Positions 48,679 through 61,661 are shown, counted from the first letter of the stretch. The stretch: DNA of 64,000 nt from an uncultured Actinomyces sp. (GCA_946998115.1 CAMPYB010000001.1:1-64000), one strand, 5' to 3'. Made by a program: numbers and translations. The notes: generated by a model not told the origin, from the sequence alone.

Positions 48679-48974
48679 GCATCTTCTCCAAGTATTTGAG
48701 GCACTAGAAAACGATTATCTTCACATTCTGGTGCGCCAGCCAATACACTTTCTCTATCAATACATTCTTTCACTTCATCCTCACGCATAACGTTAGATAA
48801 AGGAATAGGGTGAGATGTTGCTGGGACATCAGATGTAGCCACTTGTGAAACTTTTTCCACAGCATTAGCAATAACATCAAATTCACCGGTCATACGTTCA
48901 ATTTCTTCGTCTGTTAAAGCCAGACGAGCAAGCCCTGCTATACGAGCTACTTCTTCTTTAGGAATAACATGCAT
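48675..48974 (-). CDS. gatC: Aspartyl/glutamyl-tRNA amidotransferase subunit C
   Basis: A 99-residue subunit that stabilises the GatAB interface. It matches GatC along its length: [27 protein letters not shown], then the connecting [17 protein letters not shown] loop, and ends in FLVPQILG. First gene of the gatC-gatA-gatB operon. ATG 48974 follows a very AT-rich region that presumably holds the promoter. Confidence 0.97.
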   Translation of the reverse strand: MHVIPKEEVARIAGLARLALTDEEIERMTGEFDVIANAVEKVSQVATSDVPATSHPIPLSNVMREDEVKECIDRESVLAGAPECEDNRFLVPQILGEDA

Positions 48975-49210
48975 GAAACGACTATATCCTTTTTTGCATA
49001 AATTTTAACATTACATTGCAATCATACAACATGTAAATATATGATTACAAAACTTATATATAACAGTGTATCAAACTTTAAACTTAATATAATAAAAATC
49101 ATTTTATATAAAACATTCAAATAAAAAATAATAGAAAAATAATTCATAATAACTAATAATCATAAAAGCTAAAGAATAGATATTCGCATATAAATATAAA
49201 AATACAATAT

Positions 49211-49240
49211 TTGCTTTTTCACAGTATCAAGGTATATAAT
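49211..49240 (+). promoter_or_regulatory. Predicted promoter in the gatC-cls spacer
   Basis: TTGCTT (49211-49216), an 18-base spacer, then perfect TATAAT (49235-49240). It lies about 330 bp upstream of the cls-like gene and 30 bp before a small frame, so it could drive either. Confidence 0.5.
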
Positions 49241-49269
49241 CTTCACTAGAAGATGCAGAAATAAAAAGA

Positions 49270-49380
49270 GTGAAGCTCATCATATTATTGATATGTATTT
49301 TCTCTCCCTTATTTTTCTCCTTTTCTTTCTTGTTTTTTTGTTGTTTTTTTTGCCTCCGAAAAGTAGGCAAAGTAATTTAA
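49270..49380 (+). CDS. Possible 36-residue hydrophobic membrane peptide
   Basis: A GTG-initiated frame encodes about 28 hydrophobic residues (Ile/Leu/Phe/Cys-rich, with the pair FFCCFFC) followed by a basic LRKVGKVI tail. That is the shape of a single-helix membrane peptide. A promoter-like TTGCTT-N18-TATAAT lies 29 bp upstream. There is no good ribosome binding site, the start is GTG, and the frame runs through a T/C-rich tract that would look hydrophobic by chance. It may simply be leader sequence of the downstream gene. Confidence 0.25.
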   Translation: MKLIILLICIFSPLFFSFSFLFFCCFFCLRKVGKVI

Positions 49381-49569
49381 ACTAAAGTTTTACTGCAAGC
49401 ATATCAATATAAAATAATTATTTTTAGCAAACATAACATATGCTTATAGTTCATATAAAAACACACAAAAATAAAATACTATTCACTAATAGAAAACAAA
49501 ACATATATCACATATTTCAAATATAAAAATACAACAAAAATTCTGACAAAATAATAAAAATTAGATATT

Positions 49570-50856
49570 ATGATAAATATGATGGCAAAGACGAAAAGTG
49601 TAAAAAATTCAATATCCAAAACTAATATATTAAAAATATTCAAAACGCTAACTATAATTTTCGCGATAATACAGTCCATCACAATAAGTGGCGTAATGCT
49701 TTTCGACTATTTCAGAAAAAGATATATAAGAATAAAAAATTTCACTTTTCCATCTCTCCCACCTAAAACAATACAAATAAAAGACTCAAAAATAAAAACA
49801 TACACTGAAGGAAAATCCTTATATAAAGATATGCTCAAAGATATCAATTCAGCAAAAAAATATATATTATTTGAAACTTATATTTGGAAAGATGACATAG
49901 TAGGCAGAAATTTTAAAAAAGAACTCATAAAAGCAGCTAGACGCGGAATAAAAGTTTTCATCGTATTTGACAGCTTTGGGAATCTAGTTATACCTCGAAT
50001 ATTTAAAAGATTTCCAAAAATACCAAATTTATACGTTATAGAATTCCCAATCATGCGCCACGGCTTATTAACACTAAACCTAAGACAAACAGGCAGAGAT
50101 CATCGTAAAATATTGGTTGTAGACGGCAAAAAAGGATACGTTGGAGGATACAATATCGGGTCACTTTATAAAGACAAATGGCGCGACACTCACATGCGCA
50201 TTATAGGCTCTACAGTTTGGGAAATAGAAAATGCTTTTGTTGTCTTTTGGAATAATGTAAAGAAAAAACATTTACCTCACATATATCAACCCGGAACAAA
50301 AAGTTGGGACTCAAATGTTCGCGCCGCAGTCAATAATCCTAGCAGACTACTATATCCTGTACGCGGATTATATATAGATTCAATAGATAGAGCTAGAAAA
50401 AATATCTGGATAACTCAAGCTTATTTCATTCCTGACAAAGAAATTTTAGAAGCATTAATAAAAGCCGCAAGAAGAGGCGTTGATGTAAAAATATTAATAC
50501 CTGAAAAATCAAATCATATAATAGCAGACTGGGTAGCTAGCGCGTATTTCGATAAATTATTAGACGCTGGAGTAGAAATATGGTTATACAAAAACGCAAT
50601 GATACACGCTAAAACTTGCACCGTAGACGGAAGATGGTCAACTATAGGCACAGCAAATATCGATCGTTTATCTATGACTGGAAATTTTGAAATAAATATA
50701 CAAATATGGTCAAAACGATTAGCAGAACGTATGGAAGATATCTTCAGAAACGATCTGTCAAACTCTGTACAACTACCTTTCAGTAAATGGCAAGAACGCA
50801 GTATTATGCAACGTGTTATAGAAAAAATATTGCGCCCACTAAGCCCTATACTATAA
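49570..50856 (+). CDS. Cardiolipin synthase / phospholipase D-family protein
   Basis: A 428-residue membrane-bound PLD-superfamily enzyme that probably joins phosphatidylglycerol-type lipids into cardiolipin. A basic N-terminus is followed by one hydrophobic helix (about residues 23-45). The two HKD motifs are HRKILVVDGKKGYVGGYN and HAKTCTVDGRWSTIGTANID. FETYIWKDD precedes the first and AYFIPDKEILEAL the second, the usual Cls pattern. Only one membrane helix is visible, where classical Cls has two. The start is ATG 49570 or an ATG nine bases on; none has a clear ribosome binding site. It is convergent with ligA. Confidence 0.88.
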   Translation: MINMMAKTKSVKNSISKTNILKIFKTLTIIFAIIQSITISGVMLFDYFRKRYIRIKNFTFPSLPPKTIQIKDSKIKTYTEGKSLYKDMLKDINSAKKYILFETYIWKDDIVGRNFKKELIKAARRGIKVFIVFDSFGNLVIPRIFKRFPKIPNLYVIEFPIMRHGLLTLNLRQTGRDHRKILVVDGKKGYVGGYNIGSLYKDKWRDTHMRIIGSTVWEIENAFVVFWNNVKKKHLPHIYQPGTKSWDSNVRAAVNNPSRLLYPVRGLYIDSIDRARKNIWITQAYFIPDKEILEALIKAARRGVDVKILIPEKSNHIIADWVASAYFDKLLDAGVEIWLYKNAMIHAKTCTVDGRWSTIGTANIDRLSMTGNFEINIQIWSKRLAERMEDIFRNDLSNSVQLPFSKWQERSIMQRVIEKILRPLSPIL

Positions 50857-50932
50857 ACATTTATTTTCTTTTCAGCTAACTAATAAAAAACAACAATTCA
50901 TAATTAAAACTTTAAATTGAGTCACAAATCTT

Positions 50933-53473
<2,541 letters not shown>

Positions 53474-53564
53474 TTATAAATCATTATTTAAAAAAATTAA
53501 TATTTTATCCACATTTTATAATGTTCAATCACGTAACATATTCTCAGAATTTTATCATTACTGT

Positions 53565-56500
53565 ATGGATAACATAATTTTTATCAAAATCTTTTTGAAT
53601 GCTGAATATTTTTTGCATATTAGAAAAGGAAAATATCACGGAATATATATACCTGTCATTAATGTTGAAAATATTCATAACATTACTGAAGTAGAACATG
53701 AAAAAATTTTTGAATGCATATTGTTTACTAGAGAAATTATAAATAAAAGCATAAAAGAAATAGTATGCTATTCAAATAAAAAATTTTATAAAATAAAATT
53801 CGACTCGGGCCTGGACAATATTATTACAACTAAAAAATTACCAAGATTTTTCCGAAAAATAAATTCAATATTTTTTACAGTTGTCGCTCGATATGACATT
53901 TTATTGAATAGCAAAACAGATGATCTTGATATTAAGAAAAATTATAACAAAGATAAATATGCTTTTTTACACAGGTTTCTTATGCCTATATCTGCGATTA
54001 TATCAACATTTATGTTTATAATATTTTTTCCAAATAGTCTTTTCAGAATATTTTTCACTATACCATTATTTGTTACAAGTATAATCAGCTTAAAATTTTC
54101 AAAATCAAAATCTATATCTATGCTACAACTGTACTTATCTTTCTTATATAGAATAGAAAATAATTTACAAACAACTATAGAAAACAGTAATGTACAAAAA
54201 GAAAATTTTTACAGCATATATTTACCAAAAAAATTTATAAATTCTTTTCTATCGAAAATACAACGTTTTTATTTACAAGAAAAAATATATTTGCAAGGAA
54301 AATACGCTTACGAATATTCATTGTATATAACTATGCAATTATTCGTTTTTCATAATTTAAACTATTTTATTGACAAAGATAATGCCATTTCTTATATGCA
54401 AAATAAGAATGATAAAAATATGCATAATGAAATAATGTTGAAAATACTCTCTAAAAATAGTCAAAATTTTTGTGCGACTAAGATAATAAAATGTGACCAA
54501 AAAATAAAAGATTTTAATTTCTACATGCCAAATGCATTATTCAAACTAGGAATTAAAAATAGCACTCCTAATCGATTACCAATTGTCGCCAAATTTCAAG
54601 ACAACATTACTTTTTCTTTAGAAGATATAAGAAATAATTGGGATAAAAACATATTTGACTTGTCAGCTCCTTGCGCTATATCTAAAGAAAGTATTTATCA
54701 CCTAAATTTTAATAATACAAGTCCACATGCGTTAATAAGTGGTTCTACAGGTAGCGGTAAAAGCGAAGCACTAGTGACTATAATCCTATCATTATGCATA
54801 AAATATTCACCGAAATTTTTAAAATTTATATTAGTGGATTATAAAGGAGGAAGCACTTTTAAAGCTCTAGAAAATTTGCCACATGTTGAAAATGTTTATA
54901 CAGATATAAATCAGAATTCAACAATGCGCGCAATAGAGTTTATAAAAATTGAAATACAAAAAAGATCAGCTGAACTAGCAAGATATAGAGTAAAAAATAT
55001 TGATGAATACAATAATTTTAGAACTAATGAAAATAATAAATTACCAAAATTATTGATAATAATAGATGAATTTTTATCCCTTTCATCACAAAATTGTCAA
55101 ATCATAAATTCACTAATAGATGTTACTACTAAAGGCAGAGCTTTAGGAATATACATGTTATTAGCAACACAAAATACTTCTTCAAATATACCTAAGGAAA
55201 TCAAAACTAATATCAGTACACAAATTTATATGGATAAGAATGAATACGATCTACATTTTGTAAATAAACCTAATTATCCCAAAATTGCTGGTAGAGCTAA
55301 TATAGACGGACAAGAAATACAATTTTTATGGATAGGACACTATCATGACAGCCTTTTTAAAACCATAATTTATAACGTAAATGACACATACAAAGAATAT
55401 AATAATAAAAATACAGTTAAAATAGTTCCTCCAAGTTTGCCTAAAAAATTATATTTTGCAAATAATATAATTTATAGCAATGAAAACAAAAAAATCTGGA
55501 ATAAAGAAACTTTATTTAACAAAAAATGTAATGAAATAATAATAGGAATTGCAGACTTGAAATATGATAAAAAGCAAATTCCTTTCACTCTAAAAGCAAA
55601 TTCGCATAATTTCTCTATACCTAATTATTGTATAACGAAATATATCGCTAATATTATTTTCCAAAGTGCACTTTATTCTACAACATATGTATTTACACAG
55701 TGTAAAGAAAAATATGAATTTATATTAGGAGTAAGTTTTTTAACAAATATTGTGTACATAGACTTATCAGAAATAGCATTTTGCTACAGTGTTTTAGAAA
55801 AAATTACAAATACACACACAATAAACTTTCCCAACATAATATTTGATTGCTGGGAAGACTTACAAGAAAATATTCAAATACAAAAATTAGATTATAAAAA
55901 TAAAATCATAAAAACGTGTCTTGATTTCTCTAAAAAATATGAAAGAAAAATTATTATATTCTCAAAATCACCAATTTCAGGATTCAATAAATACTATTTT
56001 TTTGAAACAAACAATTGGCAAGATAGTAGCAAATGGCAACAATATATAGTTCCTATGAATACACAAATTAATGCAACAAATGATATAAAAAATACTGAAA
56101 TTATTAAAGGAAGAATTACTACAGATTATAATAATCATAAAATACAAATACAGCTTATTGAAAATAAATATTTTCATAAAAATAAACTAACAATTTTAAA
56201 GAAAAAATACTTATCAGAAAAAGATTATGCTTTCAAAACACCACAATTATTTATTTATAACAAGCAACAAACTTTACTGGAAAGCAAAAATAATAATAAA
56301 TGTAATATATTATTTGGAATAGAAAAATTATCTTTAAAACATATATATCTTCCAGAAAATAAAACATATACTATATTTCATTCAAACAAAAGTGAAAAAG
56401 AAAAAATATTAAAAATATTTTTCAATTTAACAAACAAGAATAGTTTAAAAGAATTTTACGAAAATCATATTTTAACTACACAAGTAAATGAATTATCTTT

Positions 56501-56957
56501 AAAAAATATTTTTATAGAAAACAACAACAATATTTATTGTATAACCGATACAACAGAAAACATTTTAGATAATTACATTGATGCTTACAATAAAAAAGCT
56601 CTTCATAATACTGCACAAAATATCCATATAAAAAATGTTATAGATTCTTTTAAAGATGAAGATAAAAATACTGATATATTACCAACAAATAAAATAACAA
56701 AAATAATTTTCGTAGACAAAACTAATTATAAATCTATCAAAAATTATACAGAAAAAATGCAAACAAATATTTTTAGCAATAATGAAATTAAACTTTTTTT
56801 CCATCCAGATGCTCAAGAAATGCAAATTTTATATCCACAATTTTCCGAAAGTAAGATTGGAAAAAATATTATTTACGACAAAGAAAATGATCCTGAAATT
56901 TTAGTAATATACAATAATAAATACTCATGGATAAAACTCGTAGAATATTCAGACTAG
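53565..56957 (+). CDS. EccC/EssC-like FtsK-SpoIIIE ATPase, orphan
   Basis: A 1130-residue membrane ATPase of the type VII secretion motor class. The N-terminal region is about 1-135, a transmembrane pair spans about 139-176, then three ATPase-like domains follow. Domain 1 is intact: Walker A GSTGSGKSEA near 393 and Walker B LLIIIDEF near 497, with VDYKGGSTFKAL between. Domain 2 (from about 656, IIIGIADLKYDKKQIPF) and domain 3 (from about 912, ILFGIEKLSLKHIYLP) keep the EccC entry motifs but have lost Walker A glycines and lysine. No WXG100, EccB/D or mycosin gene is in the window. Extremely Lys/Asn/Ile-rich. Divergent from ligA. Confidence 0.85.
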   Translation: MDNIIFIKIFLNAEYFLHIRKGKYHGIYIPVINVENIHNITEVEHEKIFECILFTREIINKSIKEIVCYSNKKFYKIKFDSGLDNIITTKKLPRFFRKINSIFFTVVARYDILLNSKTDDLDIKKNYNKDKYAFLHRFLMPISAIISTFMFIIFFPNSLFRIFFTIPLFVTSIISLKFSKSKSISMLQLYLSFLYRIENNLQTTIENSNVQKENFYSIYLPKKFINSFLSKIQRFYLQEKIYLQGKYAYEYSLYITMQLFVFHNLNYFIDKDNAISYMQNKNDKNMHNEIMLKILSKNSQNFCATKIIKCDQKIKDFNFYMPNALFKLGIKNSTPNRLPIVAKFQDNITFSLEDIRNNWDKNIFDLSAPCAISKESIYHLNFNNTSPHALISGSTGSGKSEALVTIILSLCIKYSPKFLKFILVDYKGGSTFKALENLPHVENVYTDINQNSTMRAIEFIKIEIQKRSAELARYRVKNIDEYNNFRTNENNKLPKLLIIIDEFLSLSSQNCQIINSLIDVTTKGRALGIYMLLATQNTSSNIPKEIKTNISTQIYMDKNEYDLHFVNKPNYPKIAGRANIDGQEIQFLWIGHYHDSLFKTIIYNVNDTYKEYNNKNTVKIVPPSLPKKLYFANNIIYSNENKKIWNKETLFNKKCNEIIIGIADLKYDKKQIPFTLKANSHNFSIPNYCITKYIANIIFQSALYSTTYVFTQCKEKYEFILGVSFLTNIVYIDLSEIAFCYSVLEKITNTHTINFPNIIFDCWEDLQENIQIQKLDYKNKIIKTCLDFSKKYERKIIIFSKSPISGFNKYYFFETNNWQDSSKWQQYIVPMNTQINATNDIKNTEIIKGRITTDYNNHKIQIQLIENKYFHKNKLTILKKKYLSEKDYAFKTPQLFIYNKQQTLLESKNNNKCNILFGIEKLSLKHIYLPENKTYTIFHSNKSEKEKILKIFFNLTNKNSLKEFYENHILTTQVNELSLKNIFIENNNNIYCITDTTENILDNYIDAYNKKALHNTAQNIHIKNVIDSFKDEDKNTDILPTNKITKIIFVDKTNYKSIKNYTEKMQTNIFSNNEIKLFFHPDAQEMQILYPQFSESKIGKNIIYDKENDPEILVIYNNKYSWIKLVEYSD

Positions 56958-56996
56958 TTTCATCAAATTTTCATTATCAATTCAAATATGCAAATA

Positions 56997-59096
56997 TTAT
57001 TTCATTAAAATTTTATCTATTTTTTTCTTAAAAATAGGATATAATGACTCAGTAAAAGTGCGGTTCAAATGGTTTCTATCGAAATAAACTGGCACTTGCC
57101 CAACTGATACTTTACATACTTTTTTATCACACATATAATCAGTGAAATCTATAACATGTATTCTTGGATCATTCAACTTTTTAGTTGCATGTATAATTGG
57201 ATCATCGTCTATTACATCAGAACGATTCACAGCACATTTCATAGGATCATCACTATTTTGAGTCAAACAAATCTGTGGATTATTTATTTTAGCAACATTT
57301 GGAACATCTGCAATATTTATCAATACAGCACCATTATTCACCCATTGTTTCCAATATATTGGCAAGTCTTCAACATACTCATCGTGAATACTTTTATTAT
57401 TTTTTGTTACAATAGGCTCACTCCTGGAGTAACTTGAATAGAAAATAATATCAGGCTTTTCTTTCATTATATAATCGTGTATCTTAAGCGTATTATTTGC
57501 GCAATCTTTTACCCAAATCTCATTCAAATTGGAAAATTTTACTTTAGCAATCGGGCATCCTCCTTGCATAACAGCTTCAACGTCCCAATTGTTATTTTTA
57601 GCATATGTATAAATCAATCTTTGCCATTGTTCAACATGCGAATCTCCAATTATAAAAACTTTTTTACCACTATTCTTTTTAGAATAATTACAATGAGAAT
57701 ATACACTCGCAAAATTTAATTTTCCACTCCCAGGCTTACAATCATCAGGTAAAGCATAATACGCATTCATTTTCTCAATCATCGATGAAGAAATTGGTGC
57801 AGCATTTTGATTAGTACACTTAGGATTATCAACGCTCAAAGCACCAAAACATTTATCTTTAGTAAATAAATTAACTTGTTTTTCTTTTTCTTCCTGCACA
57901 TACTTACTATTTTTATAAACAGTAAAACCTGATACAGCAATTAATCCCATTACGCAAGCCATTGATACGAAACTTGTAAAAGATGAACGAGACAAAAATT
58001 TTGAACGAATTCCCTTATCTTCAACGAAAAATTTAGATAAACAAGATAAAAAGTAAGTAATAAATATTAAAATTATTTTATGTTTGTAAGTTACATCAAA
58101 TAAATAAAAACTAAATATTATCAAAGGCCAATGCCACAAATATAACGAATAAGAAATATCACCAGTAAGCCTTACAATTGGCAAATCAGTCAAATTATGA
58201 ATAAAACGAACAGGTTTAGCAACGCCAGAAATAATTACAATCGCTGTTCCAAGAACTGGAAACAAAGCAAGAAATCCCGGGAAAATACTATCCGGTTTAA
58301 GCAATATTGCGCTAATACCTATCAGAATCCAACCAGTTAATGCTACAGGTAAACTATTAACAAATTTAATTTTCGCAATAGAACTTGCTGTAACAGCTAC
58401 AAGTGCGCCAATAGTAAATTCCCAGAAACGCACTGGTGTAAAGAAATAGCTCTGAGCGAGGTTAGTATATGTAAGATATACGCAATAGGCAAAAGACCCT
58501 AAACCGAATAACCCTACGCAAGTTGGGAAAAGAGCTTTGCTATTGAATTTTTTAGCTAAATAATAGAACAGCATGAGCAAAAGTGGCCATAACAAGTAAA
58601 ATTGTTCTTCCACTGACAAAGACCAATAATGCTGAGCAACAGTTGCGCTTTGATTTGAAGCATGATAGTCAACAGACATGCTATATAAGTAAAGATTTTG
58701 CACATAAAAAGCTGAAAAAACAAGCTCTTTAACATTCCTCGCCCACTGATCAAAAGGCATTATTAGCCATACAAAAAACATGGAGAATAAAATAACTAAG
58801 AAAGCAACAGGTAGCAAACGCCGTACACGTTTAGCATAAAATTTTACTAAATAGACTCTGCCATTATTTCTATTTAATTCTCTAAACAAGTGAGATGTGA
58901 TAAGGAAACCCGATATGACAAAGAAAACATCTACACCAACATATCCGCCAGTCAAACGCTTGGGCCACATGTGATTTAAAATAACCAACCCTACTGCAAG
59001 TGCACGTAAAGCCTGAATATCCCCACGTAAAACACGTCCAGAAGCATTGACTTTATCTATTTTAAAAATCCCCATCAATTTTTTATAAAAAGTCAT
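56997..59096 (-). CDS. OatA-like acyltransferase: membrane AT3 domain plus SGNH domain
   Basis: A 699-residue protein. The N-terminal half is a ten-helix acyltransferase-3 domain: GDIQALRALAVGLVILNH, GGYVGVDVFFVISGFLI with the conserved pattern, and YWSLSVEEQFYLLWPLL. The C-terminal extracytoplasmic half is an SGNH esterase-like domain with block I KVFIIGDSHVEQW and a terminal DxxH-like FDRNHLNRT. This layout is that of OatA/OafB-type enzymes that acetylate peptidoglycan or other wall sugars, often giving lysozyme resistance. The wall substrate is not determinable. It is convergent with the EccC-like gene and is a single-gene unit. Confidence 0.93.
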   Translation of the reverse strand: MTFYKKLMGIFKIDKVNASGRVLRGDIQALRALAVGLVILNHMWPKRLTGGYVGVDVFFVISGFLITSHLFRELNRNNGRVYLVKFYAKRVRRLLPVAFLVILFSMFFVWLIMPFDQWARNVKELVFSAFYVQNLYLYSMSVDYHASNQSATVAQHYWSLSVEEQFYLLWPLLLMLFYYLAKKFNSKALFPTCVGLFGLGSFAYCVYLTYTNLAQSYFFTPVRFWEFTIGALVAVTASSIAKIKFVNSLPVALTGWILIGISAILLKPDSIFPGFLALFPVLGTAIVIISGVAKPVRFIHNLTDLPIVRLTGDISYSLYLWHWPLIIFSFYLFDVTYKHKIILIFITYFLSCLSKFFVEDKGIRSKFLSRSSFTSFVSMACVMGLIAVSGFTVYKNSKYVQEEKEKQVNLFTKDKCFGALSVDNPKCTNQNAAPISSSMIEKMNAYYALPDDCKPGSGKLNFASVYSHCNYSKKNSGKKVFIIGDSHVEQWQRLIYTYAKNNNWDVEAVMQGGCPIAKVKFSNLNEIWVKDCANNTLKIHDYIMKEKPDIIFYSSYSRSEPIVTKNNKSIHDEYVEDLPIYWKQWVNNGAVLINIADVPNVAKINNPQICLTQNSDDPMKCAVNRSDVIDDDPIIHATKKLNDPRIHVIDFTDYMCDKKVCKVSVGQVPVYFDRNHLNRTFTESLYPIFKKKIDKILMK

Positions 59097-59312
59097 GAAA
59101 CTATGCCATTCTAGTTATAATAATAAAAAACTATTCATTACGCCATACAAATAGAACATGTTACCATATTTTTACTTTATATAGAAATATATTATAATGT
59201 TTTATTCTATTATTAACAATATTTACAGATTATCCACAAAGTACAATTTTCGTTTTTTGTATTTCCATAACTATTTATAATATAATTAACAGTCGCAATT
59301 ATTATTCGCAAT

Positions 59313-59385
59313 GCCTTGTTAGCTCAGCGGATAGAGCGTTCGCCTCCGGAGCGAAAGGTCGCAGGTTCAAATCCTGTACAGGGCA
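59313..59385 (+). tRNA. tRNA-Arg (CCG)
   Basis: Plus-strand cloverleaf: acceptor GCCTTGT/ACAGGGC with one T.G pair, D arm AGCTCAGCGGATAGAGC, anticodon stem TTCGC/GCGAA with loop CTCCGGA (anticodon CCG), T arm GCAGGTTCAAATCCTGT. CCA is not encoded. It reads the rare CGG codon in this AT-rich genome. Confidence 0.97.
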
Positions 59386-59416
59386 CTTTATATCTTATAA
59401 TATTTTAGATTTATTT

Positions 59417-61525
59417 TTAGTTATTTTTAAAACTCAAATTTCGTAAGCTATTTTCAACCATTTTTAAATTATTTGTCTGCCAAAAATCTGGCAAACAGTC
59501 ACGTAATATACTTCCATATTTTGAATTTATTATACGAGAATCCAAAATAGCTACAACTCCTTTATCTTCAGTCGTTCTTATCAAACGTCCTGCACCTTGA
59601 GCAAGTAATAAACTCGCTTGTGGCAAAGCGACACTCATAAAAGGATTCTCATTATTTTTTGAAGCAATATCACAATATGCTTCATAAAAAGGATCATTTG
59701 GACGCGCAAAAGGTATTCTATCTATCACGAGCAACCTCAAGGATTGCCCAGCCACATCAACACCTTGCCATAAAGACAATGTGCCGAAAAGACAAGAATT
59801 AATATTTTCTTTAAAATTATTAATCAAATTAGGCAAATGACCTTCACCTTGCAAAAATATTTCCAAATCAGTATTATCGCGAATATATTCACATGCTAAT
59901 TGCGCATTTTTTGTCGAAGAAAACAAGCATAGCGCACCGCCACTGCTAGATTCCAATAATTCTTTTAACCGTAATAAAGATTGAGTGCTGATATTACCGT
60001 TTCCAGCTGGTGAAGGCAAATCTGCGCACATATACAATATTCCTTGCTTTCTATAGTCAAATGGCGAATTTACATGTGCAACATCACAATAATTATTTAG
60101 ACCTAAAGTGTTTACAATTTTTTTAAAAGATTTTCTAAAAGTCAAAGTAGCTGAAGTAAAAATAGAAGTTTTATCTTTTAACAATATTTCATATATTTTT
60201 TTCGACACGTTAAGCGGAGCCATATTTATATTTATATTCTTATCTGAATTATCATCACTTTTAGTCGCCCATATAACACTATATTCATTGAATCCTAATA
60301 AATTTTCCAAAGCAACATTAATATCTTGTAAAAAAAGTTTAACAGTATTTATTTTTTCAACCATTTTTATATTTTTATTGTTATCTTTTTCTACAGCATA
60401 AACTTTATTTGAAATATTTGACAAACACCTTTTTATTTTCTCTAAAACTTGATAAATCTCATCTGATAGTCCTCTTTTCATCCACCCTTGTTGAATTGTT
60501 GGTAATAATTCATTAAAATTTTCTATTTCATTTTCTAATTTTTCATCAACTATAGAAATAGCTAATAATTTTTGTAACAAATTTTTAAATTTACCAGCAT
60601 TTATTGTAACTGTTGCTTGCGAAATAACTCTTTTTTCAAGTTCATGAGCTTCATCTACCACTAAAATATCGTAGTCTGGCAATATTTGTGTTTTTCCAAC
60701 AGTTTCTATACCTAAAATTGAATGATTAGTTATAATTACATCTGCTTCATCAGCTTTTTCTCTAGCTGTTTTAGGGAAACACTTGCTATAAAATGGGCAT
60801 TTTTCTGATAAACATTGCGTTGGATTTATACTCACCATATCCCACGCTTTTGATGAAATAGGAATTTTCAATTCATCTTTATCTCCCGTTTTAGTTTTTT
60901 TCGCCCATTGCCTAATCTGTACGATTTCTTCACCTAATTGTGAATTTTTCATATTTTTATTGCTATGAGTATTATTTTCTGAATTTTCAACATTTTTTTG
61001 ATCAACAAAATTTTCTTTTTCGTCATTATCGTTATTTATTTTTTCAAAAATATTTATTTTAAATAATTCTTCTTGATCGTATAGCATAGAAGTATCATCT
61101 ATAAAACCACCATTTAATTTATGAATACATAAATAGTTAGACCATCCTTTTAAAATTTCTACTTTTAATGCACTATTTTTATTAGCTTCATAAACTTTAT
61201 GCACTATAGGAATATCTTTATTATAAATTTGATTTTGCAAAGCTAACGTTGCTGTAGAAATAACTATTTTTTTATTTTTATAACCAACGTTATATATTGG
61301 TACTAAGTATGCAAGTGATTTGCCTGTGCCAGTCCCTGCTTCTACTAATAAAGGTTTTTGTGTTCGTAAAGATTTATTTACAAGTAGCAACATTTCTTTC
61401 TGGCCTTCGCGAGCATATCCATTTATGGTTTCAAGACATTTTTCTAGCATTTCTTGCACATATTTATCATCAGAAAAAATAAATTTTTCATGATTAAAAC
61501 TTAAGTTTTGTATTTTATCAACCAT
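59417..61525 (-). CDS. dinG: DinG-family ATP-dependent DNA helicase
   Basis: XPD/DinG-type superfamily 2 helicase of 702 residues, probably acting on structured DNA in repair. Motifs: EAGTGTGKSLAYLVPI (Walker A), four Cys of an Fe-S cluster (YLCIHKL and CLSEKCPFYSKC), DEAD-box VVDEAHELEKR, ITNHSIL, FTSATLT and GAGRLIRTTEDKGV. A low-complexity Asn/Glu/Lys insert (about residues 155-200) lies between the Walker A region and the remaining cluster cysteines. No exonuclease domain is present. Single gene on the minus strand, divergent from the rsmC-like gene and after tRNA-Arg. Confidence 0.93.
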   Translation of the reverse strand: MVDKIQNLSFNHEKFIFSDDKYVQEMLEKCLETINGYAREGQKEMLLLVNKSLRTQKPLLVEAGTGTGKSLAYLVPIYNVGYKNKKIVISTATLALQNQIYNKDIPIVHKVYEANKNSALKVEILKGWSNYLCIHKLNGGFIDDTSMLYDQEELFKINIFEKINNDNDEKENFVDQKNVENSENNTHSNKNMKNSQLGEEIVQIRQWAKKTKTGDKDELKIPISSKAWDMVSINPTQCLSEKCPFYSKCFPKTAREKADEADVIITNHSILGIETVGKTQILPDYDILVVDEAHELEKRVISQATVTINAGKFKNLLQKLLAISIVDEKLENEIENFNELLPTIQQGWMKRGLSDEIYQVLEKIKRCLSNISNKVYAVEKDNNKNIKMVEKINTVKLFLQDINVALENLLGFNEYSVIWATKSDDNSDKNININMAPLNVSKKIYEILLKDKTSIFTSATLTFRKSFKKIVNTLGLNNYCDVAHVNSPFDYRKQGILYMCADLPSPAGNGNISTQSLLRLKELLESSSGGALCLFSSTKNAQLACEYIRDNTDLEIFLQGEGHLPNLINNFKENINSCLFGTLSLWQGVDVAGQSLRLLVIDRIPFARPNDPFYEAYCDIASKNNENPFMSVALPQASLLLAQGAGRLIRTTEDKGVVAILDSRIINSKYGSILRDCLPDFWQTNNLKMVENSLRNLSFKNN

Positions 61526-61661
61526 AAGATAATTGCTTTCCAGGCATTAATTTTTATGTAGAATTGCATAATATTTTTGAAAATTTTATATCATTTATTA
61601 ATCTATCACATTTATTTCCTTTCATATTGTGTTATTTTCCATAATTGGTAGAATTACATAC

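Larger units (their letters stand above)
48975..49569. other. 595-bp intergenic region between gatC and the cls-like gene
   Basis: Very AT-rich divergent spacer. The only structured content seen is on the plus strand: a near-consensus promoter (49211-49240), a possible small hydrophobic frame (49270-49380) with a pyrimidine-rich tract, and a TTTGCCT/AGGCAAA inverted repeat near 49349-49371. The rest shows nothing recognisable. Confidence 0.55.

Noticed and set aside
53505..53513. Perfect DnaA box TTATCCACA upstream of the EccC-like gene, with another at 59230-59238.
   Set aside because: Single isolated boxes about 5.7 kb apart, without clusters, dnaA or dnaN nearby. One or two perfect 9-mers are expected by chance in 64 kb of this composition, so no origin is called.
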